A stretch of 64,000 nucleotides of DNA from the NCBI GenBank assembly GCA_002344065.1, contig DDTK01000015.1, positions 372,001-436,000 on the forward strand, given 5' to 3'. Numbering within the stretch: position 1 is the first letter of the stretch; each line of letters opens with the position of its first letter. This DNA comes from Flammeovirgaceae bacterium UBA2366. GTDB taxonomy: Bacteria; Bacteroidota; Bacteroidia; Cytophagales; Cyclobacteriaceae. Both the position numbers and the translations under genes were made by a program. Positions 7,581-16,446 of this stretch are shown piece by piece. Below the pieces are notes generated by a model. That model searched no databases and was not told the DNA's origin. It saw only the letters and a program-made list of their open reading frames with translations.

Positions 7581-9902
7581 ATGAAAAGACTTCTTATTGC
7601 CTTACTCGCGCTGCTCACCTTTATACTGTTTATAAATAAGGGTTATGCGCAAAGCTCAAAGGCGGCTACAGAAGCTGAAAAATATTTCAGCATAAAGAAT
7701 TACGAACAAGCCCTTCCGCTCTTTCTGGAAGCCATAAAATCAGGTGACAAAGATCCTGTAACTCATTATAAAACAGGCGTTTGTTATCAGAAATCAACCG
7801 ATCTTTCGGAGCAATCAAAAGCTATCGGGTACTTTGAGTATGCCCTGAAAAATGGCGCAAAACTTCCGTCCTCGATTTATTTTGAGTTGGGCGGGCTGTA
7901 CCTGCGCAATGAAGACCTCCAAAAGGCCATAGAGGCCTATACAAAGTTTAAAGAATTATCCGCAGCCGATAAGAAAGCTGTTGCTACGGCAGAACGAGCC
8001 ATTGCAATGTGCCACAATGCGGTAGCTTTTATGTCGGTGCCACGTCAGGTTAAGGTGAATAGTTTCGGATTTGGGGTAAATACGAAATATACGGAGTACA
8101 ATCCTGTCGTTTCGGCTGATGAGAGCATTCTGGCTTTTACGGCTTTACGGCCTAATACTGGTAAAACCCGCTCGGGCGATAAGTTTATTGAAGAAGTTTA
8201 TATTTCATACAATACCTCTGGCACCTGGTCACAGCCTGTAGTGGTACCTATTACATCCGACTATAATGTTGGCACGGCAGGTATCTCTGCCGATGGACAG
8301 AAGATGATGATCTTTATGGGAGGTGCTACCGACCCGGGAAACATTTTTGTAATAAACCGCACTGGCGATACCTGGTCTAAGCCTTCCATTTTTGCTTCAA
8401 CCTTGAACAGCAAGCATCTGGAAACAACCTCCAGCATTACGCCTGATGGAAAAACAATTTACTTCGCCAGTGACCGGCTGGGTGGTATGGGTGGAATGGA
8501 CATTTACAAGATTGAGCTGCAGGCCAACGGCAACTGGAGTCAGCCCATTAACCTGGGGCCTGCTGTTAACACAAAAGACAATGAGGATGCTCCCTTCATT
8601 CACCCCGATCAGAAGACTTTGTTTTTTACTTCCGATGGACACAGCACCATGGGGGGCAGGGATATTTTTATGACCAAAAACATTAATGGTTCGTGGACCA
8701 GACCGGAGAATATGGGGTACCCCATTAACACTACAGCCAACGATAACTATTTTACGTTGATCGCTGATGGAACACGCGCTTACTTCTCTTCCGATCGTAA
8801 AGGAGGGCAAGGTGCTCAGGATATCTATTACATCGATATGCCTGAAGATGCCGGTAATATTCCGCTTACCATGATTAAGGGAAGGATTTTAAATGCTGAT
8901 ACCGGCAAGCCCATGCCCACCAAGATTTATGTAATAGATAATCAAACCAATAAGAAACTTGATTTCGTTTATGATCCCGATCCGTTAACCGGAAATTACC
9001 TGATCATTCTTCCACCGGCTAAAAACTATGATGTTATCATTGAGTCAGAAGGATTTTTACCCTACACGATCAACGTTAATGTTCCGAATCAGGATTACTT
9101 CTACGAATTGTTTCAGCAGATCAATCTGAAAACTATAAAGCAGTTCGATGTGGTGGTGGGCCAGGAAGTACAAGTGAAAAACGCTTTCTATAATACCAAT
9201 CAGGATTCAAAGGCCGATCTGCGTAAAACACACGAGGCCAAGCTGGCACAAAGCGGCAACGTAGATATTTATGATATGATGATGGATTTGTTGGCGGCCG
9301 GTGATGATGAGGGCGTAGACTATGTACTGGAACTCATTCATCTTACTAACACAATGGATAAAGTAAATTTTGACGACAGCAATCCAAATCTTGAAGTGGC
9401 TACCCGGGTTTATTATTATGATGAAACCGATGAAAGTAAATTTGAGAAGAAGCAGGTGGATGGAAATACCATTCTTTCGCTGCCTACTTTTGAAGTAGCA
9501 GCTGAGGCTAAAAAGCAAAAGAATCAAACCGCTAAGAAATCTGCCGCATATGATAAAACAGTATTGGCCAAGCAGGTTAAAGTTTACTTTGATGTGGCAA
9601 AAAGTGATTTGAAAACTCAGTACAATGCCCAGCTTGATGAAATTCTGGCACTATTAAAGAAGTATCCTGAATTAAGTGTTGAAATTTCAGGCTTTGCTTC
9701 ACAAGAAGGTAGTGAAGAAATGAATCGCGATCTTTCAAACAAGCGTGCCATTGAGGTGTTGAATTACCTGAATCACCGCGGCATCGTTCGTAGAAGAATT
9801 GTGGCGAAAGGATACGGTGCCACCAAAACAGAAACCAGTAAAGAAGAGGGCCGCAGGGTAGAGGTAAGAATTATTGATGTACAGGCTGCGGGATCGATAT
9901 AA
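7581..9902 (+). CDS. PorE-like OmpA family protein (TPR, beta-propeller, CRD, OmpA)
   Basis: A 773-residue envelope protein with an N-terminal signal peptide ending GYAQ. Domain order: TPR-like helices (about 25-150), a PD40/WD40-like beta-propeller (about 175-420; repeated blades such as DGKTIYFASDR and DQKTLFFTSDG), a carboxypeptidase-regulatory-like beta-sandwich (about 430-510), and a C-terminal OmpA peptidoglycan-binding domain (about 655-765; VYFDVAKSDL, SGFASQEG, NKRAIEVLNYL). This is the architecture of PorE, a periplasmic T9SS component, but Bacteroidota carry several such paralogs, so the name stays provisional. ATG at 7581 is preferred to the GTG at 7578. A rho-independent terminator follows directly. 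Monocistronic. Confidence 0.8.
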   Translation: MKRLLIALLALLTFILFINKGYAQSSKAATEAEKYFSIKNYEQALPLFLEAIKSGDKDPVTHYKTGVCYQKSTDLSEQSKAIGYFEYALKNGAKLPSSIYFELGGLYLRNEDLQKAIEAYTKFKELSAADKKAVATAERAIAMCHNAVAFMSVPRQVKVNSFGFGVNTKYTEYNPVVSADESILAFTALRPNTGKTRSGDKFIEEVYISYNTSGTWSQPVVVPITSDYNVGTAGISADGQKMMIFMGGATDPGNIFVINRTGDTWSKPSIFASTLNSKHLETTSSITPDGKTIYFASDRLGGMGGMDIYKIELQANGNWSQPINLGPAVNTKDNEDAPFIHPDQKTLFFTSDGHSTMGGRDIFMTKNINGSWTRPENMGYPINTTANDNYFTLIADGTRAYFSSDRKGGQGAQDIYYIDMPEDAGNIPLTMIKGRILNADTGKPMPTKIYVIDNQTNKKLDFVYDPDPLTGNYLIILPPAKNYDVIIESEGFLPYTINVNVPNQDYFYELFQQINLKTIKQFDVVVGQEVQVKNAFYNTNQDSKADLRKTHEAKLAQSGNVDIYDMMMDLLAAGDDEGVDYVLELIHLTNTMDKVNFDDSNPNLEVATRVYYYDETDESKFEKKQVDGNTILSLPTFEVAAEAKKQKNQTAKKSAAYDKTVLAKQVKVYFDVAKSDLKTQYNAQLDEILALLKKYPELSVEISGFASQEGSEEMNRDLSNKRAIEVLNYLNHRGIVRRRIVAKGYGATKTETSKEEGRRVEVRIIDVQAAGSI

Positions 9903-9923
9903 GCAATAGGTAGTTTTAGGTTT

Positions 9924-9959
9924 AAAACCCACTCCAAAATTTCAGAGTGGGTTTTTTTT
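9924..9959. terminator. Terminator between convergent genes
   Basis: Stem AAACCCACTC/GAGTGGGTTT with a 10-base loop followed by eight Ts on the plus strand, 22 nt after the PorE-like stop. The T-run contains the stop codon of queA on the opposite strand, so it probably serves the plus gene strongly and queA weakly. Confidence 0.85.
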
Positions 9960-11151
9960 ATGGAAGTAATAATGAACTGTCGCCATAGCTTAAAAAGCGA
10001 TAGTTATTATTCAGTGCTCCTTGGTAGATTTTTTTCCAGTCTTCTCCTACAAAAGCTGCTACCAGCAACATAAGGGTTGAACCTGGTAAATGGAAGTTTG
10101 TAATCAGTCCACGGCATATACGAAAGGTGTAACCCGGCAAAATATAAATGGATGTATGACCAATAAGTATTGATAACTTATTTTCTTTCATATACTTCAT
10201 AACGGCTGTCAGGGCTTCCTTTCTATCGGGTAGATTAGAATAGTTTTGGTAAGCGTCTTCCTGATCAATAACAAAAGCAGCTTTTTCATCATGCATGAGT
10301 TTTACGCCATACCAGTAAAGACTCTCCAATGTACGCATCGAGGTTGTGCCTACAGCTACTATTAAAGAATCAGCCTGTAACAGGTTTTCAATATTCTGCA
10401 CGCTAACCATTACCTGTTCCTGGTGCATAATGTGCTCACGCGCATTTTCGGTTTTAACGGGTTGAAAAGTGCCGGCACTAACATGCAGCGTGAGAAAGTC
10501 TTTTTTGATTCCTTTTGTATCAAGTTCTTTAAGCACAGATTCAGTAAAATGCAAGCCGGCAGTAGGAGCAGCGACTGCACCTTCATGATGCGAATAAACA
10601 GTTTGGTAGCGATTTAAATCATCTTTGTTAGCGTCTCGTTTTATATAGGGAGGCAGCGGAGTTATACCCACTTTCGAAATAATTTCTGCAAAGGAAAGAT
10701 TTGCAGGCGACCAGATAAATTCAATAAGACCCTGCTCGCGATTTATCAGTTCGGCTGTCAACACACCTCCATCAACGTTTTTAGTGAGTTTGTTTTGATC
10801 TTTCCAGCGTTTAAGATTTCCGATGGTACAATACCACTGGCATGATTTGGTTGCTTGCATCGTTTCAGCCAGTATTGATGAAGGTTGCGCAGGCTGAAGC
10901 AGAAAAACTTCAATGGTTGCACCGGTTTCCTTGTGAAAATAAATGCGGGCTGGGATTACTCTTGTATTGTTAAAGAAAAGTAATGTGTTGGTAGGTAAAT
11001 AATCGGGTAGCGAGGTGAACTCGCTGTGCTCTATATTGCCATGATTATAAACCAGTAGTTTTGAAGCATCACGGTTTTCTAACGGAACATCAGCAATCCT
11101 TTCTTCCGGAAGGGTATAGGTGTAATCAAGAATAGAAATAGGAGGCTTCAT
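9958..11151 (-). CDS. queA: S-adenosylmethionine:tRNA ribosyltransferase-isomerase (QueA family)
   Basis: Cytoplasmic enzyme of queuosine synthesis that transfers and isomerises the ribosyl group of SAM onto preQ1 at tRNA position 34. Recognised by the N-terminal block DYTYTLPEERIA, the pattern LLFFNNTRVIPAR, the HHEGAVAAPTAGLHF segment (about 211-225), TLHVSAGTFQPV and the C-terminal NFHLPGSTLMLLV. At 397 residues it is longer than the usual 340-355, with extra sequence around residues 85-125 and 275-310; this longer form may be a Bacteroidota subtype or a second paralog. The minus-strand stop lies inside the terminator shared with the PorE-like gene. A possible -7 element (TATCTTTG, 11160-11167) sits almost on the start codon, which would give a nearly leaderless mRNA. 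Confidence 0.85.
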   Translation of the reverse strand: MKPPISILDYTYTLPEERIADVPLENRDASKLLVYNHGNIEHSEFTSLPDYLPTNTLLFFNNTRVIPARIYFHKETGATIEVFLLQPAQPSSILAETMQATKSCQWYCTIGNLKRWKDQNKLTKNVDGGVLTAELINREQGLIEFIWSPANLSFAEIISKVGITPLPPYIKRDANKDDLNRYQTVYSHHEGAVAAPTAGLHFTESVLKELDTKGIKKDFLTLHVSAGTFQPVKTENAREHIMHQEQVMVSVQNIENLLQADSLIVAVGTTSMRTLESLYWYGVKLMHDEKAAFVIDQEDAYQNYSNLPDRKEALTAVMKYMKENKLSILIGHTSIYILPGYTFRICRGLITNFHLPGSTLMLLVAAFVGEDWKKIYQGALNNNYRFLSYGDSSLLLP

Positions 11152-11247
11152 AAAGCCGGCAAAGATAAGGGTAAATATTTTTTTAATTTCGCTTCAATAA
11201 TCAGTCATATGGAATATCCTGAAATTCTAAAACATCACAGTATTGAC

Positions 11248-11329
11248 ACCTCACCACTTCCACTCTCCTGCAGGAGAGAGGTTACCGAGGTACGAGCCTG
11301 CCTGCCGGTAGGCAGGGACTGGGTGAGGT
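11248..11329. repeat. Composite palindromic repeat containing REP-like element (copy 2)
   Basis: Nested inverted repeats: outer arms ACCTCACC (11248-11255) and GGTGAGGT (11322-11329), an inner perfect palindrome CTCTCCTGCAGGAGAG (11263-11278), and a hairpin CCTGCCT-GCCGGT-AGGCAGG (11297-11316) whose arms match 2514-2534. It lies in the divergent queA/menC gap, 38 nt before menC. Such composites are usually dispersed non-autonomous repeats; they may also act on transcripts. Confidence 0.6.
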
Positions 11330-11366
11330 AAAGGTTAGGATATCAAAAAATAATTCTGAATAAGTT

Positions 11367-12425
11367 ATGCCTCTGTGCGCAGATTTTATTAAAAAAGTTT
11401 TTCACTTTGGATTCGATGCCCGTACGTCACGTGGGCGGATGAAGGATAAATCCTCCTGGTTTATTAAACTGTGGGATGTAGAAAATCCGGCAGTTTTCGG
11501 TTTAGGAGAATGCGGACCTTTACCCGGCCTTAGCGTAGATGATCGCCCTGATTTTGAGGGGGTTTTGAGTCAATGTATTGAGCGTGTGCCAACCCTCCAA
11601 TCGCTGAAGGATATTGAAAAAATTGTTCCTCCCGGGTTTCCCTCCATTCGTTTTGGTTTGGAAACCGCCCTGCTGGATTTGCAAAATGGTGGATTACGAA
11701 AGATTTACACAAACCCATTCGTATCGGGTATACCTATACCCATAAATGGTTTGGTTTGGATGGGCGATTTGGATTCCATGCTTCAGCAAGTCTCCATTAA
11801 AATTGCTTCGGGTTTTCGTTGCATTAAAATTAAAGTAGGCGGATTAAATTTTGAGAAGGAATGCGATATCCTTCAGTACATCCGAAGTAAATATTTTCGG
11901 GAAAGTATTACTATTCGACTGGATGCCAACGGAGCATTTAAACCGGAGGAGGCAATTCATAAATTAAATACACTGTCCCGCTTCAACATTCACTCTATTG
12001 AACAACCCGTTAAACCTGGTCTCGGTTTGATGGAAGAATTGTGCGAAAAATCTCCCATACCCATTGCACTTGATGAGGAGCTAATCGGGGTTGAGGCTAA
12101 AGCCGATAGGATAAAATTGTTAGACCGCATAAAGCCGCAGTTTATCATTCTTAAGCCAACGCTTCATGGTGGTTTAGTTTCCTGCGCAGAGTGGATTTCC
12201 CTGGCGGAGGAGCGCTCCATTGGCTGGTGGATTACCTCTGCACTGGAATCGAATATTGGACTAAATGCTATTTGTCAGTTTACAGCAAATTATGAAACTA
12301 CACTCCCACAGGGATTGGGTACAGGCCAGATTTATGAAGATAATATTCGATCTCCGCTAACCGTTTCTGATGGTATGATTTTCTATGATCAGAAAAGGAT
12401 TTGGGATCTGCAAGAATTAGGGTGA
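11367..12425 (+). CDS. menC: o-Succinylbenzoate synthase (enolase superfamily)
   Basis: A 352-residue protein with the MenC/muconate-cycloisomerase layout: N-terminal capping domain then TIM barrel. Visible catalytic set: KIKVG (K154/K156), metal ligands D186 (LDANG), E212 (IEQP) and D236 (LDEEL), and the second base K263 (ILKPTL). The SALESNIGL segment at about 291-299 is typical of MenC, which dehydrates SHCHC to o-succinylbenzoate in menaquinone synthesis. No other men gene is adjacent here. A dipeptide epimerase from the same superfamily is the main alternative. It stands alone on the plus strand, convergent with the lipoprotein gene at 12440. Confidence 0.8.
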   Translation: MPLCADFIKKVFHFGFDARTSRGRMKDKSSWFIKLWDVENPAVFGLGECGPLPGLSVDDRPDFEGVLSQCIERVPTLQSLKDIEKIVPPGFPSIRFGLETALLDLQNGGLRKIYTNPFVSGIPIPINGLVWMGDLDSMLQQVSIKIASGFRCIKIKVGGLNFEKECDILQYIRSKYFRESITIRLDANGAFKPEEAIHKLNTLSRFNIHSIEQPVKPGLGLMEELCEKSPIPIALDEELIGVEAKADRIKLLDRIKPQFIILKPTLHGGLVSCAEWISLAEERSIGWWITSALESNIGLNAICQFTANYETTLPQGLGTGQIYEDNIRSPLTVSDGMIFYDQKRIWDLQELG

Positions 12426-12439
12426 GCTAGTTGGAGGTG

Positions 12440-12919
12440 CTATCCTTTTTTCTTGAAGTATGTTCCGTTAAAACTGCAACCCATTTCATGTAGCCTGCAC
12501 GGTCCAATCTCTTGAATACGAATGGTATTCTCAACAAGGTTGAACACAAACTCCATCCGGCAATCGGCATTATCATAAAAGCCTCCGTACTCAGTTTCGG
12601 TATGGATAGCCATGCCAATGCTGCCTTCAGCCTGGCCGGTGCATGAATTTTGGGTAAGGGTTAATGAAAAGGAAAGGTCATTTCCTTCAGGTAAAATTTC
12701 GATATAGGCTGTGAAACCTTTCATGTTGCCTTCGTGCAGGTAGAATCCATAAAGGTTACTATAGTCCCAGGTATCCAAAAGTTCATAAGGAGCGTATTCC
12801 GGGTCTGTTAAAGCAGTATCTGACTGGTCGTTAACTTCATTTGCTGAATAACTCTCTTCTGTTGGCTTACTTGAACAACTTGTCAGCAAAAGGATAAGCA
12901 ATGCAACTATGAATTTCAT
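12440..12919 (-). CDS. Small lipoprotein of unknown function
   Basis: 159 residues with a clear lipoprotein signal: hydrophobic start and lipobox LLTSC (cysteine 15), then an acidic, Ser/Glu-rich linker and a compact C-terminal domain with four cysteines. No family recognised. Its ATG overlaps the stop of the NmrA-like gene by 4 nt (ATGA), so the two are translationally coupled, downstream of the Rieske oxygenase. Confidence 0.75.
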   Translation of the reverse strand: MKFIVALLILLLTSCSSKPTEESYSANEVNDQSDTALTDPEYAPYELLDTWDYSNLYGFYLHEGNMKGFTAYIEILPEGNDLSFSLTLTQNSCTGQAEGSIGMAIHTETEYGGFYDNADCRMEFVFNLVENTIRIQEIGPCRLHEMGCSFNGTYFKKKG

Positions 12920-13785
12920 TGATTAGAAGCAAATTCCTTTAAGGTTATAACGGGTTTCCCTAATTCTGCCCAGGTTTGATCGGATTGAAATTTTTCGGGG
13001 TATTTATTCAAGGCCTCAATAATATGTGCCCCATAGTTTAGCCCTTGCGCAAACATGCCAAAAAATTTCAGCAGACCGATTGGTGCACGCACAATGGTTA
13101 GGTTTTCTTTTTTATAGTAAGTTTTAAACAATGCACAGGCTTCATCGGTGGTAAAGCCTTCCGGCCCTTGTACAGCATATTCTTTATTTTCCTGAGGGTT
13201 CCGTTGAAATGCGCGGGCCACCTGCATACCATAATCGGCACCGGAAATAAAGTATTGCTTATGTTCAGATTTTCCGGCCAACACCAGGTATTTTCCTTTC
13301 TTATAGTTGAAGTAAAAGTTTTCCATAAAGCTGGAAGGATAAAAGATAGTATATGGAATGCCTGATTCTTTTATAAGTTTTATGGATTGTTGCTTAACAT
13401 CAAAAGCCCACCAGTAAAAGCCATTCATGCCTTGATAAAAATGTACCAATGAGGAGATTATGGCCAGCTTTTTAATGTTGGTTTTGCGGGCTGCTTCAAT
13501 AATTAATTTTAAGCCATCTGTTTCGGTATGCCAATCGGTTGGCTTTTCAATGTCCTTTATTGATAGATTAATATAAACGGCATCGCAACCTGAAAATGTT
13601 TTTTCTATATCGGCAGAATTTTTAAGGTCACCTTCTACGAATTGAATTTCTTCCGGAAGTTCTTTCGATGCACGTTTAACATTTCTCACCAAGGCTCTTA
13701 CGGTAAATCCGGCATTTATAAGGGCGCATGTTACAGGCTTACCTAGCAAGCCTGTTGAACCGATAACGGCAATACTTTTTATCAT
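12916..13785 (-). CDS. NmrA-like NAD(P)-binding protein (atypical SDR)
   Basis: 289 residues starting with an N-terminal Rossmann strand and VIGSTGLLG nucleotide-binding loop (7-15), followed by ALVRN and VEGDLKN, typical of NmrA/atypical short-chain dehydrogenases that bind NAD(P) as redox sensors or reductases. The catalytic Tyr-x3-Lys is not obvious. Middle gene of a three-gene operon: Rieske oxygenase upstream (48-nt gap) and the lipoprotein downstream (4-nt overlap). It could supply or sense the cofactor for the oxygenase; inference. Confidence 0.8.
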   Translation of the reverse strand: MIKSIAVIGSTGLLGKPVTCALINAGFTVRALVRNVKRASKELPEEIQFVEGDLKNSADIEKTFSGCDAVYINLSIKDIEKPTDWHTETDGLKLIIEAARKTNIKKLAIISSLVHFYQGMNGFYWWAFDVKQQSIKLIKESGIPYTIFYPSSFMENFYFNYKKGKYLVLAGKSEHKQYFISGADYGMQVARAFQRNPQENKEYAVQGPEGFTTDEACALFKTYYKKENLTIVRAPIGLLKFFGMFAQGLNYGAHIIEALNKYPEKFQSDQTWAELGKPVITLKEFASNQ

Positions 13786-13833
13786 GTTACAGTGTAGATA
13801 ACATTACCAAACGGAATTGATTTATTATAGGTT

Positions 13834-14922
13834 TCAACTATCGGGATTCATAAACTCAGCAAGAAGCCTATGAAAATGATGTGTGCCTTTCTCCTGTTTT
13901 ACGGAATATCTTCCGTGGTTGTAGAAGCGTGAGCGAATTCCTTTCTGAACACTCTCTACAACGGCTTCATCTTCCATTTCCACGCCATTTAAATCCGATC
14001 CGGCACCTTTATTGAATTTGGATTCGTCCCAAATAAAAGTGTGGAAGGTGACTTTGGTTTTGTCGATGCCAAGGGGTTCGATAATGTTGAGTGATAGACC
14101 CCATGGATAAAAGTTGAACATCATGTTTGGAAACACCCAGAAGTAGTAGCCACCTACATTTTTTCCGTAATCGAGTGAGGTAGTGGGTAAATCAAAAACA
14201 AGTTGTTCTTTTTTGGCAATACCTAATTGAAGACTGGAATAACGGAAGAGTTCTGTCGTGTAATTTCCATAATCGATTACCTGGTTCAGCGATGCATGCA
14301 CAAAAGGGATATGGAATCCTTCCAGGTAATTTTCACAATACAAAGCCCAATGTGCGTTTACAATATATTCCCTGGTACGCTCAGGTTTAAAAACGAACTG
14401 ATCCAGTGGAAGCCAGCTTATCCGTGTAAGCATATCGTTAAAAAATACTTCAGCTGTCAGGGTATTGGTTAGCGATGTAAATAATAATGTACCTATTTCA
14501 TAGAGAGGAAGGTTCGTCAGGTTGTCACTTTCGGATGGGAAATTCTCAACTTCTTTAAATTCGGGCATAGAGAGAAACTGTCCATTTAATTGAAATCGCC
14601 TGCCGTGATACGGGCACCGGATATCATGTACCTGGCAGGGTGAGTTCACCAGCATAGCACCCCGATGAGTACACACATTCGACAGGCAATGAAGTTTTTC
14701 TTTATCGCGCGCTAGCAGTAGCGGCTCCTCCATGAACTGACTCAGTATGGTAGTTGGGGCAAGCTGGCCGGCTTTTGCTACCTGACCGGAATGGCCTACG
14801 TAGTGCCAGGTTTTGGAAAAAATTTTTTCCTTACTGGCTTCATAATGCTGCGGGCTGGTATAAAATTCAGTGGATAAGGTTTTAGCTGACGCAATAGCTG
14901 GATTAACCTGGAGTGATTTCAT
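13834..14922 (-). CDS. Rieske [2Fe-2S] aromatic-ring-hydroxylating-type oxygenase, alpha subunit
   Basis: 362 residues with both metal centres visible. Rieske cluster: C84-x-H86 (CTHRG) and C103-x2-H106 (CPYHG). Mononuclear iron: H204 and H209 in NYLEGFHIPFVH, with an acidic third ligand near D318. The residue linking the two sites is a glutamate (E201 in NYLEG), as in carnitine and choline monooxygenases, rather than the aspartate of most ring dioxygenases, so a quaternary-amine or aliphatic substrate is possible. No reductase or beta subunit is adjacent. First gene of the operon with the NmrA-like and lipoprotein genes; divergent from DoxX. Confidence 0.85.
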   Translation of the reverse strand: MKSLQVNPAIASAKTLSTEFYTSPQHYEASKEKIFSKTWHYVGHSGQVAKAGQLAPTTILSQFMEEPLLLARDKEKLHCLSNVCTHRGAMLVNSPCQVHDIRCPYHGRRFQLNGQFLSMPEFKEVENFPSESDNLTNLPLYEIGTLLFTSLTNTLTAEVFFNDMLTRISWLPLDQFVFKPERTREYIVNAHWALYCENYLEGFHIPFVHASLNQVIDYGNYTTELFRYSSLQLGIAKKEQLVFDLPTTSLDYGKNVGGYYFWVFPNMMFNFYPWGLSLNIIEPLGIDKTKVTFHTFIWDESKFNKGAGSDLNGVEMEDEAVVESVQKGIRSRFYNHGRYSVKQEKGTHHFHRLLAEFMNPDS

Positions 14923-14975
14923 GTTTCAAGTTAAATAAATTGCCAAACAAATAATGAGGTGGTAGAATTCATAGT

Positions 14976-14995
14976 TTTGTCGAGTGCCCGACAAA
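14976..14995. promoter_or_regulatory. Inverted repeat, possible operator between the Rieske operon and doxX-like gene
   Basis: Arms TTTGTCG and CGACAAA separated by six bases, centred about 60 bp upstream of the oxygenase start and about 40 bp upstream of the DoxX-like start. Placement between divergent genes fits a shared repressor site; no regulator gene is adjacent. Confidence 0.4.
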
Positions 14996-15026
14996 CCTAT
15001 AACCAACCGACTGCGTTCTTAACAGC

Positions 15027-15422
15027 ATGAATATCAAAAATATAATCTATTGGGGTGCGAGGCTTGTAGCAGCAATCATTATGATTCAAACCCTTTATTT
15101 CAAGTTTACGGCCTCGGAAGAGTCAGTTTATATTTTCACCACCGTGGGCATGGAGCCTTGGGGTAGATATGGTATAGGAATAGCAGAGTTAATCGCTTCG
15201 GTACTTTTGCTTGTTAGCGCTACCGCCTGGTTAGGAGCTGTACTGGCTTTTGGGATAATGGCTGGGGCAATAGTTATGCATCTTGCAATACTAGGAATTG
15301 AAGTAAAAGATGATGGCGGCCAATTGTTTATTTATGCTTTGCTGGTATTGGTTAGTGCTGTTTTTATAATGGTTAAGAACAAAAAGGAAATCGTTTCCTT
15401 TATTGAAAAAATCAACCGATAA
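15027..15422 (+). CDS. DoxX family membrane protein
   Basis: 131 residues with four predicted membrane helices (about 7-25, 48-66, 72-92, 102-120) and the DoxX features FKFTASEES and GIAELIASVLLL. DoxX-like proteins are inner-membrane proteins often linked to redox or quinone metabolism; substrate unknown. It diverges from the Rieske operon and abuts the next minus gene (1-nt gap, convergent). Confidence 0.75.
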   Translation: MNIKNIIYWGARLVAAIIMIQTLYFKFTASEESVYIFTTVGMEPWGRYGIGIAELIASVLLLVSATAWLGAVLAFGIMAGAIVMHLAILGIEVKDDGGQLFIYALLVLVSAVFIMVKNKKEIVSFIEKINR

Positions 15423-15423
15423 T

Positions 15424-16215
15424 CTATTGATTAATGGCTTTTAAAACCTCGGCTAATGAGTTTTGAAGTTCAGAATTTCCTTCTAAAGATTTCGTAAGTC
15501 CATCGACCAGAAATTTCGGAATCTTTTCGCCTTTTTCAGTTTTAGACCTGGCTTCTGAAATCATTTCCAATACAGTTTCCTTGTCGTTTAAATTTTCAGT
15601 GGATTTAACTTTATCTTCAAGCTCATTCCAGGTGGCGGCTTTTTGTACTGAAATTATTTTTTGTTGCTGGGCAATGCCAGATAGTGCGGTTCGTTGTTCA
15701 ATACACCCATTGTATTTGTTTATTAACTCCAACAGATCACCCCTGCCTAAGTCACCACCAGAGATATCATCACTTAGTTCTTCACAATCCGATAAAAATT
15801 CCAGCATCCTTTTCTTAAATCCAATGTTGGGCACCTCCATACCTCTTCCATCTCTTTTGTAGAGGTAACGACCATCCCAATTCTGGCGATCATTCATTTG
15901 ATATGCATATAGGCTTAGATAGCCAAAGGTTATAAGTTTCAGGTAGGCGTACCGATCATTATGTTTTACCAGGTGATAGATTTCATCATTCAGTTGAAAT
16001 GCCTTCACTTGTTTCATGGTATAAATGGTGCGCTTTTTATTTTGATCCGTGTATTGAACCTTTTGATCTCCGCCATAATTTAAAAAGACAACTTTACCTC
16101 CTTTTAATGTATCGCCTTGTGGTATTACAACATAATCCGATTGGGCAGAGGCAGTAAGGTACCCAGTCAGGCAGAGAATAATCATAACCAGTTTCAACAG
16201 TTTTATCTTTCCCAT
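15424..16215 (-). CDS. Secreted protein of unknown function
   Basis: I start at the ATG at 16215, because it opens directly with a signal peptide (MGKIKLLKLVMIILC...ASAQ); the open frame extends 18 codons further up but that stretch is not signal-like. Mature protein about 240 residues: a beta-rich part with IPQGDTLKGGKVVF and VQYTDQNKKR (a pattern common in Bacteroidota secreted proteins that describe mass/flux-like 'transfer' domains), then a helical, charged C-terminus. No catalytic motif recognised. Confidence 0.7.
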   Translation of the reverse strand: MGKIKLLKLVMIILCLTGYLTASAQSDYVVIPQGDTLKGGKVVFLNYGGDQKVQYTDQNKKRTIYTMKQVKAFQLNDEIYHLVKHNDRYAYLKLITFGYLSLYAYQMNDRQNWDGRYLYKRDGRGMEVPNIGFKKRMLEFLSDCEELSDDISGGDLGRGDLLELINKYNGCIEQRTALSGIAQQQKIISVQKAATWNELEDKVKSTENLNDKETVLEMISEARSKTEKGEKIPKFLVDGLTKSLEGNSELQNSLAEVLKAINQ

Positions 16216-16288
16216 AGTGCATCGGCTACTTTTGGCCTGAAAGATAGGTTTCGGACACATGGATTTCAACCGAGACAGATATATTAAA

Positions 16289-16444
16289 TTATTTTTGTTT
16301 TAAGCGGTTAGCCTCTTTGAGGGCTTTAGCAATCAGCCACTCCAACTGACCATTGGTACTGCGAAATTCATCAGCAGCCCATTTTTCAACGGCTTTTAAA
16401 AGTTCCGGATCGAGGCGTAAAACAAATGGTTTCTTCTGCGCCAT
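16289..16444 (-). CDS. Arc-like ribbon-helix-helix DNA-binding protein (51 aa)
   Basis: A short gene of 51 codons starting MAQKKPFVLRLDPELLKAVE: a basic N-terminal beta strand (KPFVLRLD) followed by two helices (PELLKAVEKWAADEF, NGQLEWLIAKALKEAN), the Arc/MetJ ribbon-helix-helix pattern. It begins 2 nt after the stop of the upstream membrane gene, so it is translated from the same transcript as the SPFH protein. It is a likely autoregulator of this three-gene operon, inferred from fold and position. Confidence 0.75.
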   Translation of the reverse strand: MAQKKPFVLRLDPELLKAVEKWAADEFRSTNGQLEWLIAKALKEANRLKQK

Positions 16445-16446
16445 AA

